Part shown: piece by piece, positions 13,147-24,519 of the stretch
Numbering within the stretch: position 1 is the stretch's first letter
Layout: each line of letters begins with the position of its first letter
NCBI RefSeq assembly: GCF_963678635.1
Contig: NC_087067.1
Location: 59,006,487 to 59,070,486 of the forward strand
DNA length: 64,000 nucleotides
DNA from: Symsagittifera roscoffensis
Lineage: Eukaryota > Xenacoelomorpha > Acoela > Convolutidae
Reading direction: 5' to 3'
The notes under the pieces: model-generated
Databases searched by the model: none
Seen by the model: the letters and a program-made list of their open reading frames with translations, nothing else
What the model was told of the DNA's origin: nothing
Position numbers and translations under genes: made by a program

Positions 13147-15561
13147 TGGTTCTCGATTACTATTATTTAAACCAACTGCATCCTGCAGTTCAATTAACAC
13201 CTTACCTCTAACTAACGTTCTCCTCGAGAACTTTTCCCAATATCAATCGTTCAACAACGATTCCGCTATCCTCTAGATAGCCTAACTAACATTCACTAAC
13301 TAATCTACATTCGCATTAACAAGTCATCCAACTCGTTCTCACTTTACTTCGAGAATGAAGTGACTACATAAGCTTGTAGCACAAATTGTTCTCTAACTAA
13401 CTGAGAACCAACTATTCGATTTGCTCGCAATAATTATTTCGACTCTTACAGGCTCTCCGGTACCCTCCAATTCCTTATTTTTTTAACACTTAGTTTTACT
13501 TAAGTCACGCCATTCCCTATCAGTCCTAACATCGGCCTAAATCACCCGTCCGCGCATGTTCAAGGCTGTAGCCCTCCCCTGTGAACTCTGCCACGTGCCA
13601 ACTTCGGTTTCTTTTATCAATCTTTTCACACTTTTTGGATACACGGTATGCGGTATCTGTAACGATTTGACCAAGCAAACAAATGTCATACGATTCTAAT
13701 CAACCAATTCCTGATTTCTGTGAACTTCAGCTCTCGAGTTCAACTCAACCTCCAAACCATGCTATGTTTACTCAGTAATCCTCCCAAGGTCTTTATTTTA
13801 ATTATCCCGTTAACGTTCAGACCCCCCAAGGGTAGGGGGAGATCCTTTTTATGGGTAGCTAATTTATTTCGGACATCTAAACTTTCTATCTGTACTCTAT
13901 TCCAATGCCGAACTTCTAGCTATCAGGGTAACGTAGTTCGTATTTTAGGGGTCAAAATAAACCAAAAAGTCACCTCCGGAGAGCCAAGTAAATTTCCCGT
14001 CCATTCATACTATTTAGGAAACCTAACTCTCAGGCCGCTGTCTCATTACTATCAATTTCCTCTGGGACTACTTTTCTTTAGTCTAATTGAATTGCTATTA
14101 ATAGATCACTCGCCAAGCTTAACTGAACCCGATGTTTACCAAGTCCACTTTGAATTAAATCCACTACTCCGAGGTTGCAATGTAAAATTTATTTCTCTAT
14201 CAGCTTCTGCTCTAGTTCCCAAAATATAAATTCCCACCCCCCAATGTTTAGCAAAGTGACCCATTCTCATTTCCAGGGTTGGGCTGGGAAATGCGCCACT
14301 TTCCGGTGTTATTCTTGGGGCTTTTCATGCAATTTTGGCGTCAAAAAGACGAAAGGTCAACTTAAGGTCACCCAGGGGTCAAACTTGCATATTTGGGTTC
14401 AGAATCCCATGGGGGTCATAACTACCAAGTTTCATTCATATCCCATCAATACTTCACAAGTTATCCCATTTCTTAGGTCCATTATCGCTTTTTCAGGGAA
14501 AAGGCTATTAAAATCGGAAGGAGTCACCGGAGGGTTTTCACTCACCAGGGGTCTGTGATGAGTTGTAGAATCTGATCCCGCCATAAAAACGGTATGCCTT
14601 CGTTCAATTTTTTGCGTAAATTGCCTATTTCCGGTTTAAGGGATGGTTTTTGAAAGTGCTAATAACTTCCGGTTCAACTGCTGGATTTGGCTCAAATTCC
14701 GATTCAAGATATATCTTGACATTACCTATAATCCCTCCAAGTTTTAGCTCCCTGCGTTCATCGGTGGCTGAGAAACGACTTCCAGAGTTAGGGGTGGGTT
14801 TGTTTACTTAGGGCATAAAACCGAAAGTGGGGGTCTTAGGGCTCTGTAGTTCCTAAGTTAAGCTCCCCTTAACTAGGCCTAAAACATACTAATTTTTGAG
14901 CCCAAAATCGAAGCTAGCTTCCGAGTTCTGATAGTGCCACTTACACTTCCGGGGACCGTTATCACTTGCCCCCCCAAGGGTCTGAGGGGTCCCGTTTTTT
15001 GTATGCCGTGGTGAAATCATCTCTAGCATCGCTCCTCTGAATTTCATAACATTAGCTTTCTTAGTTCCGATTTTGAGGGGGGGAGCTTTCGCCAATTTTG
15101 TTTTCTTGCATAGGAAGGACGATATCTTCGAAGATTGAACTATTTCGAACGTTACCTTGTTTGCTCTACTGCTTATCTTCATGACGAATCAATCTTACGC
15201 TCAGGTTACCATAGCATGTAATACAGTAGAATCACCAATTCTACAGTCTTCCCTTCTAGCCTTTTATTCTCCCGAATAAAACTAAACCATTTTTTTTTCT
15301 TCTTTAAGCTACTAATCTAATTGTCCCGGCCAAACACTACTCACTCAGGGCTTTCTTTTCTCGAACCCTGACTGCTCTGTACTGTACTTTGCTGCTCGCC
15401 CCGTGACTCGTGCTCTTCCGACTGTATCTCACCCGTCAATCAATAATCGATCGCAACATTAATTCCAATAATGAGAATGATTTAAGAAATGAACATAACC
15501 AAATACTGAGTAGCCTACAGTTGGCTGAAATATAATGTAATCATTCAATTAAAGAAAGGGG
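13147..15561. repeat. 2.4 kb tandem unit A
   Basis: Full unit, 2415 bp, beginning GGTTCTCGATTACTATTATT and ending in an AT-rich TAATTTAATTAAAGAAAG tail directly before the next unit start. It is nearly identical to the unit at 16721-19131 and more divergent from the units at 15562 and 19132. It contains open frames of 169 and 127 codons on the plus strand (from 13720 and 14175) that start at non-standard or overlapping codons and resemble no family I recognise. Part of the unit (about 15025-15250) also occurs after the Gypsy pol remnant at 22283-22510, so the unit may derive from a long terminal repeat or UTR of that element; this is inference. Confidence 0.9.
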
Positions 15562-16720
15562 TTCTCGATTACTATTATTTAAACCAACTGCCTCCTGCAG
15601 TTCAATTAACACCTTACCTCTAACTAACGTTCACCTCGAGAACTTTTTTCAATATCAATTGTTCAACAACGATTCCGCTATCCTCTAGATAGCCTAACTA
15701 ACTTTCACTAACTAATCTACATTCACATCAACATGTCTTCTAACTCGTTCTCACTTTACTTCGAGAATGAAGCGACTACATAAGCTTGTAGCACAAATTG
15801 TTCTCTAACTAACTAAGAACCAACTACTCGATTTGCTCGCAATAATTCTTTTGACACTTACAGGCTCTCCGGTACCCTCCAGTTGCTTATCTTTCTTTAC
15901 ACTTAGTTTTACTTAAGTCACGCCATTCCCTATCAGTCCTGACATCCGCCTAAATCACCCGTCCGAGCATGTTCAAGGCTATATCTCTCCCCCTGTGAAC
16001 TCTGCCACGTGCCAACTTCGGTTTCTTTTATCAATCTTATCACCCTTTTTAGATACCCGGAATGCGCTAGCTGTCACAATTTGACCAAGCAAACAAATGT
16101 CATACGATTCTAATCAACCAATTCCTGAACTCTGTGAACTTCAGCTCTCGAGTTCAACTTAACCTTCAAACCATGCTATGTTTACTCAGTAATCCTCCCA
16201 AGGTCTTTATTTTAATTATCCCGCTAACGTTCCGACATCCCAAGGGTAGGGGGAGACCCTTTTTATGTGTAGCTAATTTATTTCGGGCATCTAATATTTC
16301 TATCTGTTCTCTATTCCAATCCGGAACTTCTAGCTATCAGGGTAACGCAGCTCGTCTTTTAGGGGTCAAATTAAACCAAAAAGTCACCTCCGGAGAACCA
16401 AGTAAATCTCCCGTCCATTCATACTATTTAGGAAACCTAACTCTCAGGCCGCTGTCTCATTACTATCAATTTCCTCTGGGACTACTTTTCTTTAGTCTAG
16501 TTGAATTGCTATTAATAGATCACTCGCCAAGCTTAACTGAACCCGATGTTTACCAAGTCCACTTTGAGCTAAATCCACTACACCAAGGCTGCAATGTAAA
16601 AACTATTTCTCTATCAGCTTCTGCTCTAGTTTCCAATATATAAATTCCCCCCCCCCCCCCAATGTTTAGCAAGGTGACCCATTCTCAGTTCCACGGTTGG
16701 GCTGGGAAATACGCCACTTT
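15562..16720. repeat. 2.4 kb tandem unit B, truncated
   Basis: Starts with the unit start motif (GGTTCTCGATTACTATTATT) and follows the unit for 1159 bp, then stops abruptly in a CGCCACTTTTCC context, where unit A' begins at CGATTACTATTATT. The full-length counterpart at 19132 continues past this point with CGGTGTTATTCTTGGGG. The truncation point is therefore the junction of the 3.57 kb duplication. A run of 14 C (about 16647-16660) may be an assembly-sensitive homopolymer. Confidence 0.9.
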
Positions 16721-19131
16721 TCCCGATTACTATTATTTAAACCAACTGCATCCTGCAGTTCAATTAACACCTTACCTCTAACTAACGTTCTCCTCGAGAA
16801 CTTTTCCCAATATCAATCGTTCAACAACGATTCCGCTATCCTCTAGATAGCCTAACTAACATTCACTAACTAATCTACATTCGCATTAACAAGTCATCCA
16901 ACTCGTTCTCACTTTACTTCGAGAATGAAGTGACTACATAAGCTTGTAGCACAAATTGTTCTCTAACTAACTGAGAACCAACTATTCGATTTGCTCGCAA
17001 TAATTATTTCGACTCTTACAGGCTCTCCGGTACCCTCCAATTCCTTATTTTTTTTACACTTAGTTTTACTTAAGTCACGCCATTCCCTATCAGTCCTAAC
17101 ATCGGCCTAAATCACCCGTCCGCGCATGTTCAAGGCTGTAGCCCTCCCCCTGTGAACTCTGCCACGTGCCAACTTCGGTTTTTTTTTATCAATCTTTTCA
17201 CACTTTTTAGATACACGGTATGCGGTATCTGTAACGATTTGACCAAGCAAACAAATGTCATACGATTCTAATCAACCAATTCCTGATTTCTGTGAACTTC
17301 AGCTCTCGAGTTCAACTCAACCTCCAAACCATGCTATGTTTACTCAGTAATCCTCCCAAGGTCTTTATTTTAATTATCCCGTTAACGTTCAGACCCCCCA
17401 AGGGTAGGGGGAGATCCTTTTTATGGGTAGCTAATTTATTTCGGGCATCTAAATTTTCTATCTGTACTCTATTCCAATGCCGAACTTCTAGCTATCAGGG
17501 TAACGTAGTTCGTATTTTAGGGGTCAAATTAAACCAAAAAGTCACCTCCGGAGAGCCAAGTAAATTTCCCGTCCATTCATACTATTTAGGAAACCTAACT
17601 CTCAGGCCGCTGTCTCATTACTATCAATTTCCTCTGGGACTACTTTTCTTTAGTCTAATTGAATTGCTATTAATAGATCACTCGCCAAGCTTAACTGATC
17701 CCGATGTTTACCAAGTCCACTTTGAATTAAATCCACTACTCCGAGGTTGCAATGTAAAATTTATTTCTCTATCAGCTTCTGCTCTAGTTCCCAAAATATA
17801 AATTCCCACCCCCCAATGTTTAGCAAAGTGACCCATTCTCATTTCCAGGGTTGGGCTGGGAAATACGCCACTTTCCGGTGTTATTCTTGGGGCTTTTCAT
17901 GCAATTTTGGCGTCAAAAAGACGAAAGGTCAACTTAAGGTCACCCAGGGGTCAAACTTGCATATTTGGGTTCAGAATCCCATGGGGGTCATAACTACCAA
18001 GTTTCATTCATATCCCATCAATACTTCACAAGTTATCCCATTTCTTAGGTCCATTATCGCTTTTTCAGGGAAAAGGCTATTAAAATCGGAAGGAGTCACC
18101 GGAGGGTTTTCACTCACCAGGGGTCTGTGATGAGTTGTAGAATCTGATCCCGCCATAAAAACGGTATGCCTTCGTTCAATTTTTTGCGTAAATTGCCTAT
18201 TTCCGGTTTAAGGGATGGTTTTTGAAAGTGCTAATAACTTCCGGTTCAACTGCTGGATTTGGCTCAAATTCTGATTCAAGATATATCTTGACATTACCTA
18301 TAATCCCTCCAAGTTTTAGCTCCCTGCGTTCATCGGTGGCTGAGAAACGACTTCCAGAGTTAGGGGTGGGTTTGTTTACTTAGGGCATAAAACCGGAAGT
18401 GGGGGTCTTAGGGCTCTGTAGTTCCTAAGTTAAGCTCCCCTTAACTAGGCCTAAAACATACTAATTTTTGAGCCCAAAACCGAAGCTAGCTTCCGAGTTC
18501 TGATAGTGCCACTTACACTTCCGGGGACCGTTATCACTTGCCCCCCAAGGGTCTGAGGGGTCCCGTTTTTTGTATGACGTGGTGAAATCATCTCTAGCAT
18601 CGCTCCTCTAAATTTCATAACATTAGCTTTCTTAGTTCCGATTTTGAGGGGGGGAGCTTTCGCCAATTTTGTTTTCTTGCATAGGAAGGACGATATCTTC
18701 GAAGATTGAACTATTTCGAACGTTACCTTGTTTGCTCTACTGCTTATCTTCATGACGAATCAATCTTACGCTCAGGTTACCATAGCATGTAATACAGTAG
18801 AATCACCAATTCTACAGTCTTCCCTTCTAGCCTTTTATTCTCCCGAATAATACTAAACCATTTTTTTTTCTTCTTTAAGCTACTAATCTAATTGTCCCGG
18901 CCAAACACTACTCACTCAGGGCTTTCTTTTCTCGAACCCTGACTGCTCTGTACTGTACTTTGCTGCTCGCCCCGTGACTCGTGCTCTTCCGACTGTATCT
19001 CACCCGTCAATCAATAATCGATCGCAACATTAATTCCAATAATGAGAATGATTTAAGAAATGAACATAACCAAATACTGAGTAGCCTACAATTGGCTGAA
19101 ATATAATGTAATCATTCAATTAAAGAAAGGG
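16721..19131. repeat. 2.4 kb tandem unit A', near-identical to A
   Basis: Offset from unit A is 3574 bp. Differences are few; in the 169-codon frame only a handful of residues change, for example Lys-Leu to Lys-Phe and Glu-Pro to Asp-Pro. Together with the truncated B copy this shows that A plus the first 1.16 kb of B was duplicated in tandem recently. Confidence 0.9.
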
Positions 19132-21326
19132 GTTCTCGATTACTATTATTTAAACCAACTGCCTCCTGCAGTTCAATTAACACCTTACCTCTAACTAACG
19201 TTCACCTCGAGAACTTTTTTCAATATCAATTGTTCAACAACGATTCCGCTATCCTCTAGATAGCCTAACTAACTTTCACTAACTAATCTACATTCACATC
19301 AACATGTCTTCTAACTCGTTCTCACTTTACTTCGAGAATGAAGCGACTACATAAGCTTGTAGCACAAATTGTTCTCTAACTAACTGAGAACCAACTACTC
19401 GATTTGCTCGCAATAATTCTTTTGACACTTACAGGCTCTCCGGTACCCTCCAGTTGCTTATCTTTCTTTACACTTAGTTTTACTTAAGTCACGCCATTCC
19501 CTATCAGTCCTGACATCCGCCTAAATCACCCGTCCGCGCATGTTCAAGGCTATATTTCTCCCCCTGTGAACTCTGCCACGTGCCAACTTCGGTTTCTTTT
19601 ATCAATCTTATCACACTTTTTAGATACCCGGAATGCGCTAGCTGTCACAATTTGACCAAGCAAACAAATGTCATACGATTCTAATCAACCAATTCCTGAA
19701 CTCTGTGAACTTCAGCTCTCGAGTTCAACTTAACCTTCAAACCATGCTATGTTTACTCAGTAATCCTCCCAAGGTCTTTATTTTAATTATCCCGCTAACG
19801 TTCCGACATCCCAAGGGTAGGGGGAGACCCTTTTTATGTCTAGCTAATTTATTTCGGGCATCTAATATTTCTATCTGTTCTCTATTCCAATCCGGAACTT
19901 CTAGCTATCAGGGTAACGCAGCTCGTCTTTTAGGGGTCAAATTAAACCAAAAAGTCACCTCCGGAGAACCAAGTAAATCTCCCGTCCATTCATACTATTT
20001 AGGAAACCTAACTCTCAGGCCGCTGTCTCATTACTATCAATTTCCTCTGGGACTACTTTTCTTTAGTCTAGTTGAATTGCTATTAATAGATCACTCGCCA
20101 AGCTTAACTGAACCCGATGTTTACCAAGTCCACTTTGAGCTAAATCCACTACACCAAGGCTGCAATGTAAAAACTATTTCTCTATCAGCTTCTGCTCTAG
20201 TTTCCAATATATAAATTCCCCCCCCCCCCAATGTTTAGCAAGGTGACCCATTCTCAGTTCCACGGTTGGGCTGGGAAATACGCCACTTTTCGGTGTTATT
20301 CTTGGGGCTTTCCATGCATTTTTGGCGACAAAAAGCCCAAAGGTCAACTTAAGGTCACCCAGGGGTCAAACTTCCATATTTGGATTTAGAATCCCATGGG
20401 GGTCACAACTACCAAGTTTCATTCATATCCCATCAATACTTCACAAGGTCCATTTTCCGTGAAAAGGCTATTAACACCGGAAGGAGTCTCTGGAGGGTTT
20501 TCACTCACAAGGGGTCTTTTTTCGGGGATGAGTTGTAATATCTGATCCCGCCATAAAATTGGTATGCCCTCGCACAATATTTTTGCGTAAATTGCCTGTT
20601 TCCCGTTTAAGGAATGGTTTTCCAAAGTGCTAAAAACTTCCGGTTCAACTGCTGGATTTGGCTCGAGTAATACAAGATGTATCTTGCCATTACCTATCAT
20701 CCCACCAAGTATCAGCTCCCAGCGTTCATCGGTGGCCGAGAAACGACTTCCGGAAATTAGGGGTGGGTTTGTTTACTTAGGGCATAAAACCAGAAGTGGG
20801 GGTCTTAGGGGTCTGGGGTTCCAAATTTAAGCTCCCCTTAACTAGGCTTACAACATACTAATATTTGAGCCCAAAACCGCCGCTAGTTTCCGAGTTCTGA
20901 TAGGGTCATTTACACTTCCGAGGACCGTTATCACTTGCCCCACCAAGGGTCTGAGGGGTCCCGTTTTTTGTATGCCCGGGTGAAATCATCTCTAGCATCG
21001 CTCCTCTGAATTTCATAACATTAGCTTTCTTAGTTCCGATTTTGGAGGGGGGGTGGTTTCGCCAATTTTGTTTTCTTGCATAGGAAGGACAATATCTTCG
21101 AAGATTGAACTATTTCGAACTTTACCCTGTTTGCTCTACTGCTTAACTTAATGACGAATCATTCTTACGCTCAGGTTACTATAGCATGTAATGCAGTAGA
21201 ATCACCAATTCTACAGTCTTCCCTTCTAGCCTTTTATTCTCCCGAATAATGCTAAAAATATTTTTTTTCTTCTTTAAGCTACTAATCTAACTACTCATTC
21301 TGGGCTTTCTTTTCTCGAACCCTATC
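19132..21326. repeat. 2.4 kb tandem unit B', nearly full length
   Basis: Offset from unit B is 3570 bp and near-identical over the first 1.16 kb. It then continues through the rest of the unit (ACTTCCGGTTCAACTGC near 20637, GCTCCTCTGAATTTCATAAC near 20999) and leaves the consensus after TTTTCTCGAACCCT at about 21326. The final 100-250 bp of the unit, present in A, are missing. It is followed directly by DNA leading into the Gypsy pol remnant. Confidence 0.88.
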
Positions 21327-21500
21327 AGCCTATTATAGTCAGTTCACTTTACTCATTGTCATTTTGACCTCGTAATCCAGTTCCTAACTTAATCTTTAAT
21401 CGCAAACCCATGTGGCGGTCCCCCACTAATTAAATACACAATTAACTGCTACGTTACATAGATCAGGATAGCTTGACTTGGGGACTCAACCAATATTTAA
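21327..21500. other. Unrecognised spacer before pol remnant
   Basis: No repeat match or coding frame recognised. TGGCGGTCCCCCAC at 21413 has the TGG start expected of a tRNA primer-binding site, but with no long terminal repeat end defined next to it the match is too weak to call. Confidence 0.4.
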
Positions 21501-22151
21501 TTTACTCATTTGGGTGTGAGCCAAAGAGAAGATCAAGTCAAAGAAGTTTTCGTACCTTTGAAAGGACCTTACGTCGTCCTGGCAAAAGTCTCGGAAGTTA
21601 ATTACAAGGTGGCGAAGCTAACCACACCAGGCAAGATACGGGTTCTACACTTCAACATGCTGAAACCCTATGTGGAGGAATAACACCGACCTGATGAAGC
21701 TAACTCCAGCAAACGCCCGACACCTTTCCGATCAACCGGATTTTTCGACGAGCCCGAAATGCAAGACGAAGAACTAGAGTCGACGACTGGAGGCCAAAAC
21801 GAGATACGGCCGATAAAACTACTTGCTCCTCACCCGACTCCATCGCATCGGATGAGATCCGATAACCAAGAGGAGATGCTCCCAACGGAGGAAACGACTC
21901 AGCTAAGGAATTACACAGTAGAGACCTACGACGCGGTGGAAATTGAAGTTAAGGGAGAAGACGAAATGCTCGCCCCTCCAAATGAGGAAGGCATGGAAAT
22001 CTCGGGATCGGCGGACACTATCGAAGAAGGAAGGGGACTCGACGTTAGAGAAGAAGGCCGACCCAACCGAACACGGCGTCCACCAGTCCGCTTCGGAATA
22101 GACGAATTCGAGAGGGGGAAACTCCACCTCAACAAAACTAAAATCTCTTAA
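21501..22151 (+). pseudogene. Ty3/Gypsy-type pol 3' end: integrase C-terminal domain and tail
   Basis: One reading frame runs from just after a stop at 21498-21500 to the TAA at 22149-22151, broken once by TAA at 21681-21683. The first 60 codons carry the GPY/F-type module of Gypsy integrases: GPYVVLAKVSEVNYKVAKL, then VLHFNMLKPYVEE. The codon after this motif is the TAA, one base from a Tyr codon, so a point mutation is likely. The remaining codons form an acidic tail ending with RTRRPPVRFGIDEF, a basic-Pro motif usual at the C-terminus of such polyproteins. The catalytic core of integrase, RNase H and RT are absent upstream; about 170 bp of unrecognised DNA separates this from the 2.4 kb array. 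Non-functional fragment. Confidence 0.85.
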
Positions 22152-22282
22152 TTACTTTTCACTTAACCCCCCATTTTCGCCCCAATAAATGCTATTCAGA
22201 CTAAATTAGTTATGAGATGTGATGTTAGACTTAGAATTGTTTAGGGGATAGACCGGATAATACACCAGACTTTAGTTATCAC

Positions 22283-22510
22283 CGGTAAGGTCGCTCCTCT
22301 GAATTTCATAACATTAGCTTTCTTAGTTCCGGTTCGGGGGGTCGCCAATTATGTCAAATTTTGTTTTCTGGCATAGGAGGGACGATATCTTCGGAGATTG
22401 AACTTTTTCGAAATTTACCCTTTCTTTGCTGTACTACTTAACTTAATGACGAATCATTCGTACGCTCAGGTTACTTTAGCATGTAAATACAGTAGAATCA
22501 CCACTTCTAC
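22283..22510. repeat. Isolated fragment of the 2.4 kb unit
   Basis: GTCGCTCCTCTGAATTTCAT through GTAGAATCACC matches about 12600-12835, 15030-15235, 18597-18810 and 20997-21215 of the tandem units. It lies about 130 bp downstream of the pol stop codon, where a 3' long terminal repeat would be expected, and then diverges. This links the tandem units physically to the Gypsy element. Confidence 0.8.
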
Positions 22511-22603
22511 ATGGTTCAAGAAAAATTTTATTTTGCTGGAAATACTAAAAACTAAATTCCGCTCCAGATCTATCAAATTATTCGTGATCGATAGTGGTAC
22601 TTC

Positions 22604-22684
22604 CCTTCTTTTCAACAAAACAAACGAACTCCTTCTTTCCAACAAAACAAACGAACTCCTTCTTTTCAACAAACCAATTGAACT
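22604..22684. repeat. 27 bp minisatellite, 3 copies
   Basis: CCTTCTTTTCAACAAAACAA starts at 22604, 22631 and 22658, an exact 27 bp period with one or two substitutions per copy. The period is a multiple of three, which explains a local 116-codon open frame that is otherwise unremarkable. Confidence 0.9.
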
Positions 22685-23019
22685 GAACTTAAAAGAAGTC
22701 AGAAGTCAAACCGCGAAAATTAAATTAAAGCCTGGACAAAGTATATGATTTTTCCTGAAAAAAGTCATGACCTATATAAGAGTCTGACCTACGTTCGTCA
22801 ACTCTTTAGAAATTACCATAACAAACGAGCTAAAACAAAGATGTGAATGAAGAAATCTCCATTTTTTTTCGTTTCGGTAATTATTTGAACCACAGCGTTA
22901 AATTTGTTACTAACAGATGAAATCAATGAATGACCGTTAAAACAACTACTTGTAGTCATGTTTTAAGTTCGAATGAGATATATTATCAACTAGAAAAAGA
23001 ATTCGGAGAAAGGACTGAT
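22685..23019. other. AT-rich DNA, nothing recognised
   Basis: No repeat family, open frame or RNA gene recognised between the 27 bp repeat and the inverted 0.7 kb repeat. Confidence 0.5.
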
Positions 23020-23744
23020 GGAAGCTGAAATGCTCCCGGCTGTTTGTAGAAATTAAAAAATCTCATTAAGCCGAAAATCAAATCTAATCCAAACATAGCA
23101 ATTAAAATTTATTGATGATCAACCTACAACCGTACGGACATTCGAGAATTTTAATTAATTAATCAATTATACTATAAGCATTGTTTGTGTTTATTTACAA
23201 ACCTTCCTCATTAAAGTTTACTAGCGTGCAACGCAACTCTGGTGCTTCAAACATAAAACACAGAGGCAAACCACTTGCGATACCACACTACATGCCGAAG
23301 TTCGAATGAACTGGCTCGAACAAAATAGGAAACCATTAAATAAACTATTTAAAAATCGTCGGCTGAAAACCGGAAAAATTTTTGCAATTCTTATAGAACT
23401 GAAATGCCAAAAACATGAAGCAATCAATCTACACAAACTCTACTCAATTTTTTTCTGATAACTATTAGACGAAAAGGATACAAAAAAAAACGTTTCATTT
23501 CAAAAATCATGGAAAACTCCAAAATTCACCTAGAGAAGTCGCTGAAAATGTCGGAAAAAAAACTGCATGTCCATCAAGAACTATCGGATGTATCAAAAAG
23601 AATTTTCAATTGTCTGCTTAAAAAGATTTAGCGTGTAACGCACTTCCGGTGCTTCGAACTTTTAACAACTCTATAAAAACGCATATATATTGGAAATTAG
23701 ATCTACATCCTTTGAGTGTACTCTGACACCCCCAAATTGCAGGG
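23020..23744 (-). repeat. Dispersed repeat, right arm of 0.7 kb inverted pair
   Basis: Reverse complement of 11551-12260. Matching runs from GGAAGCTGAAATGCTCCCGG (inner edge) to CCCCCAAATTGCAGGG (outer edge). This copy keeps the two internal motifs TAGCGTGCAACGCAACTC (near 23223) and TAGCGTGTAACGCACTTC (near 23629), each followed by GGTGCTTC. It also has a short insertion, GTTTATTTACAAACC (near 23189), absent from the left arm. The two arms enclose 10.8 kb including the 2.4 kb array and the pol remnant. Confidence 0.85.
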
Positions 23745-24150
23745 TTCGTCAGGGTGACCCCTTCAGCTGAGAAAAAAAGTGACCTGTTCTTTTTATTAGT
23801 AAAATAGCTATAGCATCCTAGTTGCTTCATAAAAAAAATGATTTTTTGAACAAATTTTATTGGATTACTCATGAATTCAAAACTTTAAAAAATGTTTGAA
23901 AAAGCACAAAGAAGTGACTTTGAGAGATTTTCGACAAAAGTGACAAAAGTGACTAGTCGCTTAAAAAGTGACCAAGTGGTCACTCTGGGGTTCGTTATTA
24001 CAAATTTTGCAAAGTTTTTGATTCAAGTTTTTTAATACACATTTTGAAAAACCATTAAATTTTGTAAAATTTTAATTAAGTTCTTCATTAAAGTGAAGTT
24101 TTATCTAATGCAGCCAACTACAACGTTCGAATTCTATTTTTGAAAACCAG
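23745..24150. other. AT-rich DNA, nothing recognised
   Basis: Contains imperfect short repeats of AAAGTGAC near 23930-23990 but no gene or family that I recognise. Confidence 0.4.
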
Positions 24151-24184
24151 AAAAAAAACTTAACAACTCAAAACAAAAAGTACC

Positions 24185-24500
24185 AAGATTTGAGCAGTCT
24201 TATCTAAAGGCAATATACGCAATCTTTGATAGTACTCTGACAGCCCCCAATTTTTTTTGAAAAATTGAAAAAAAAACGTCATATCTGGAAAACTAAAAAG
24301 TTTTGAGCTGTCATAATTGGAGGCAAAAACCGCATCTACTGAAAAACTGAGATTACTGTGACAGATTGAGTTTTCTGAAATTTTTTTGAAAAAGTCACAA
24401 AAAACGTCACATCTCGAAAACTAAAAGATTTTGAGCTGTCATATTTTGAGGCAAAACTCGCAACTCCTGAGAGTACCCTCACAGTTTCCAACAACAGGAT
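24185..24500. repeat. Degenerate repeats of about 120 bp
   Basis: Three diverged copies are anchored by TTGAGC(A/T)GTC at about 24190, 24303 and 24431. Each continues with an AGGCAA...CGCA(A/T)CT block, and the first and third carry an AGTACTCTGACAG-like block; each is followed by ACGTCA(T/C)ATCT-like sequence. A fourth weak copy is near 25140-25215. The AGTACTCTGAC block also ends the 0.7 kb dispersed repeat (23716-23728), so these repeats may be the body or tail of that family. Confidence 0.6.
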
Positions 24501-24519
24501 TGGGAACATCTGGGAAAAT

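Noticed and set aside
13720-20214. Four similar 169-codon plus-strand frames, one in each of units A, B, A' and B' (from 13720, 16134, 17292, 19705)
   Set aside because: They begin at GTG rather than ATG, show no recognisable domain, and many of the differences between A and B copies change the residue (for example around LSICTLFQC versus ISICSLFQS). Their conservation is explained by recent tandem duplication.
21413-21426. TGGCGGTCCCCCAC as a tRNA primer-binding site
   Set aside because: It begins with TGG but there is no defined long terminal repeat end just before it and only a short possible match.
22398-22748. 116-codon plus-strand open frame
   Set aside because: It runs from a tandem-unit fragment across a 27 bp (multiple of three) minisatellite and has no recognisable domain; it is a by-product of repeats.
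23221-23872. Minus-strand frames of 71 and 84 codons inside and beside the inverted repeat
   Set aside because: Short, not matched by a conserved frame in the left arm, and without recognisable features.
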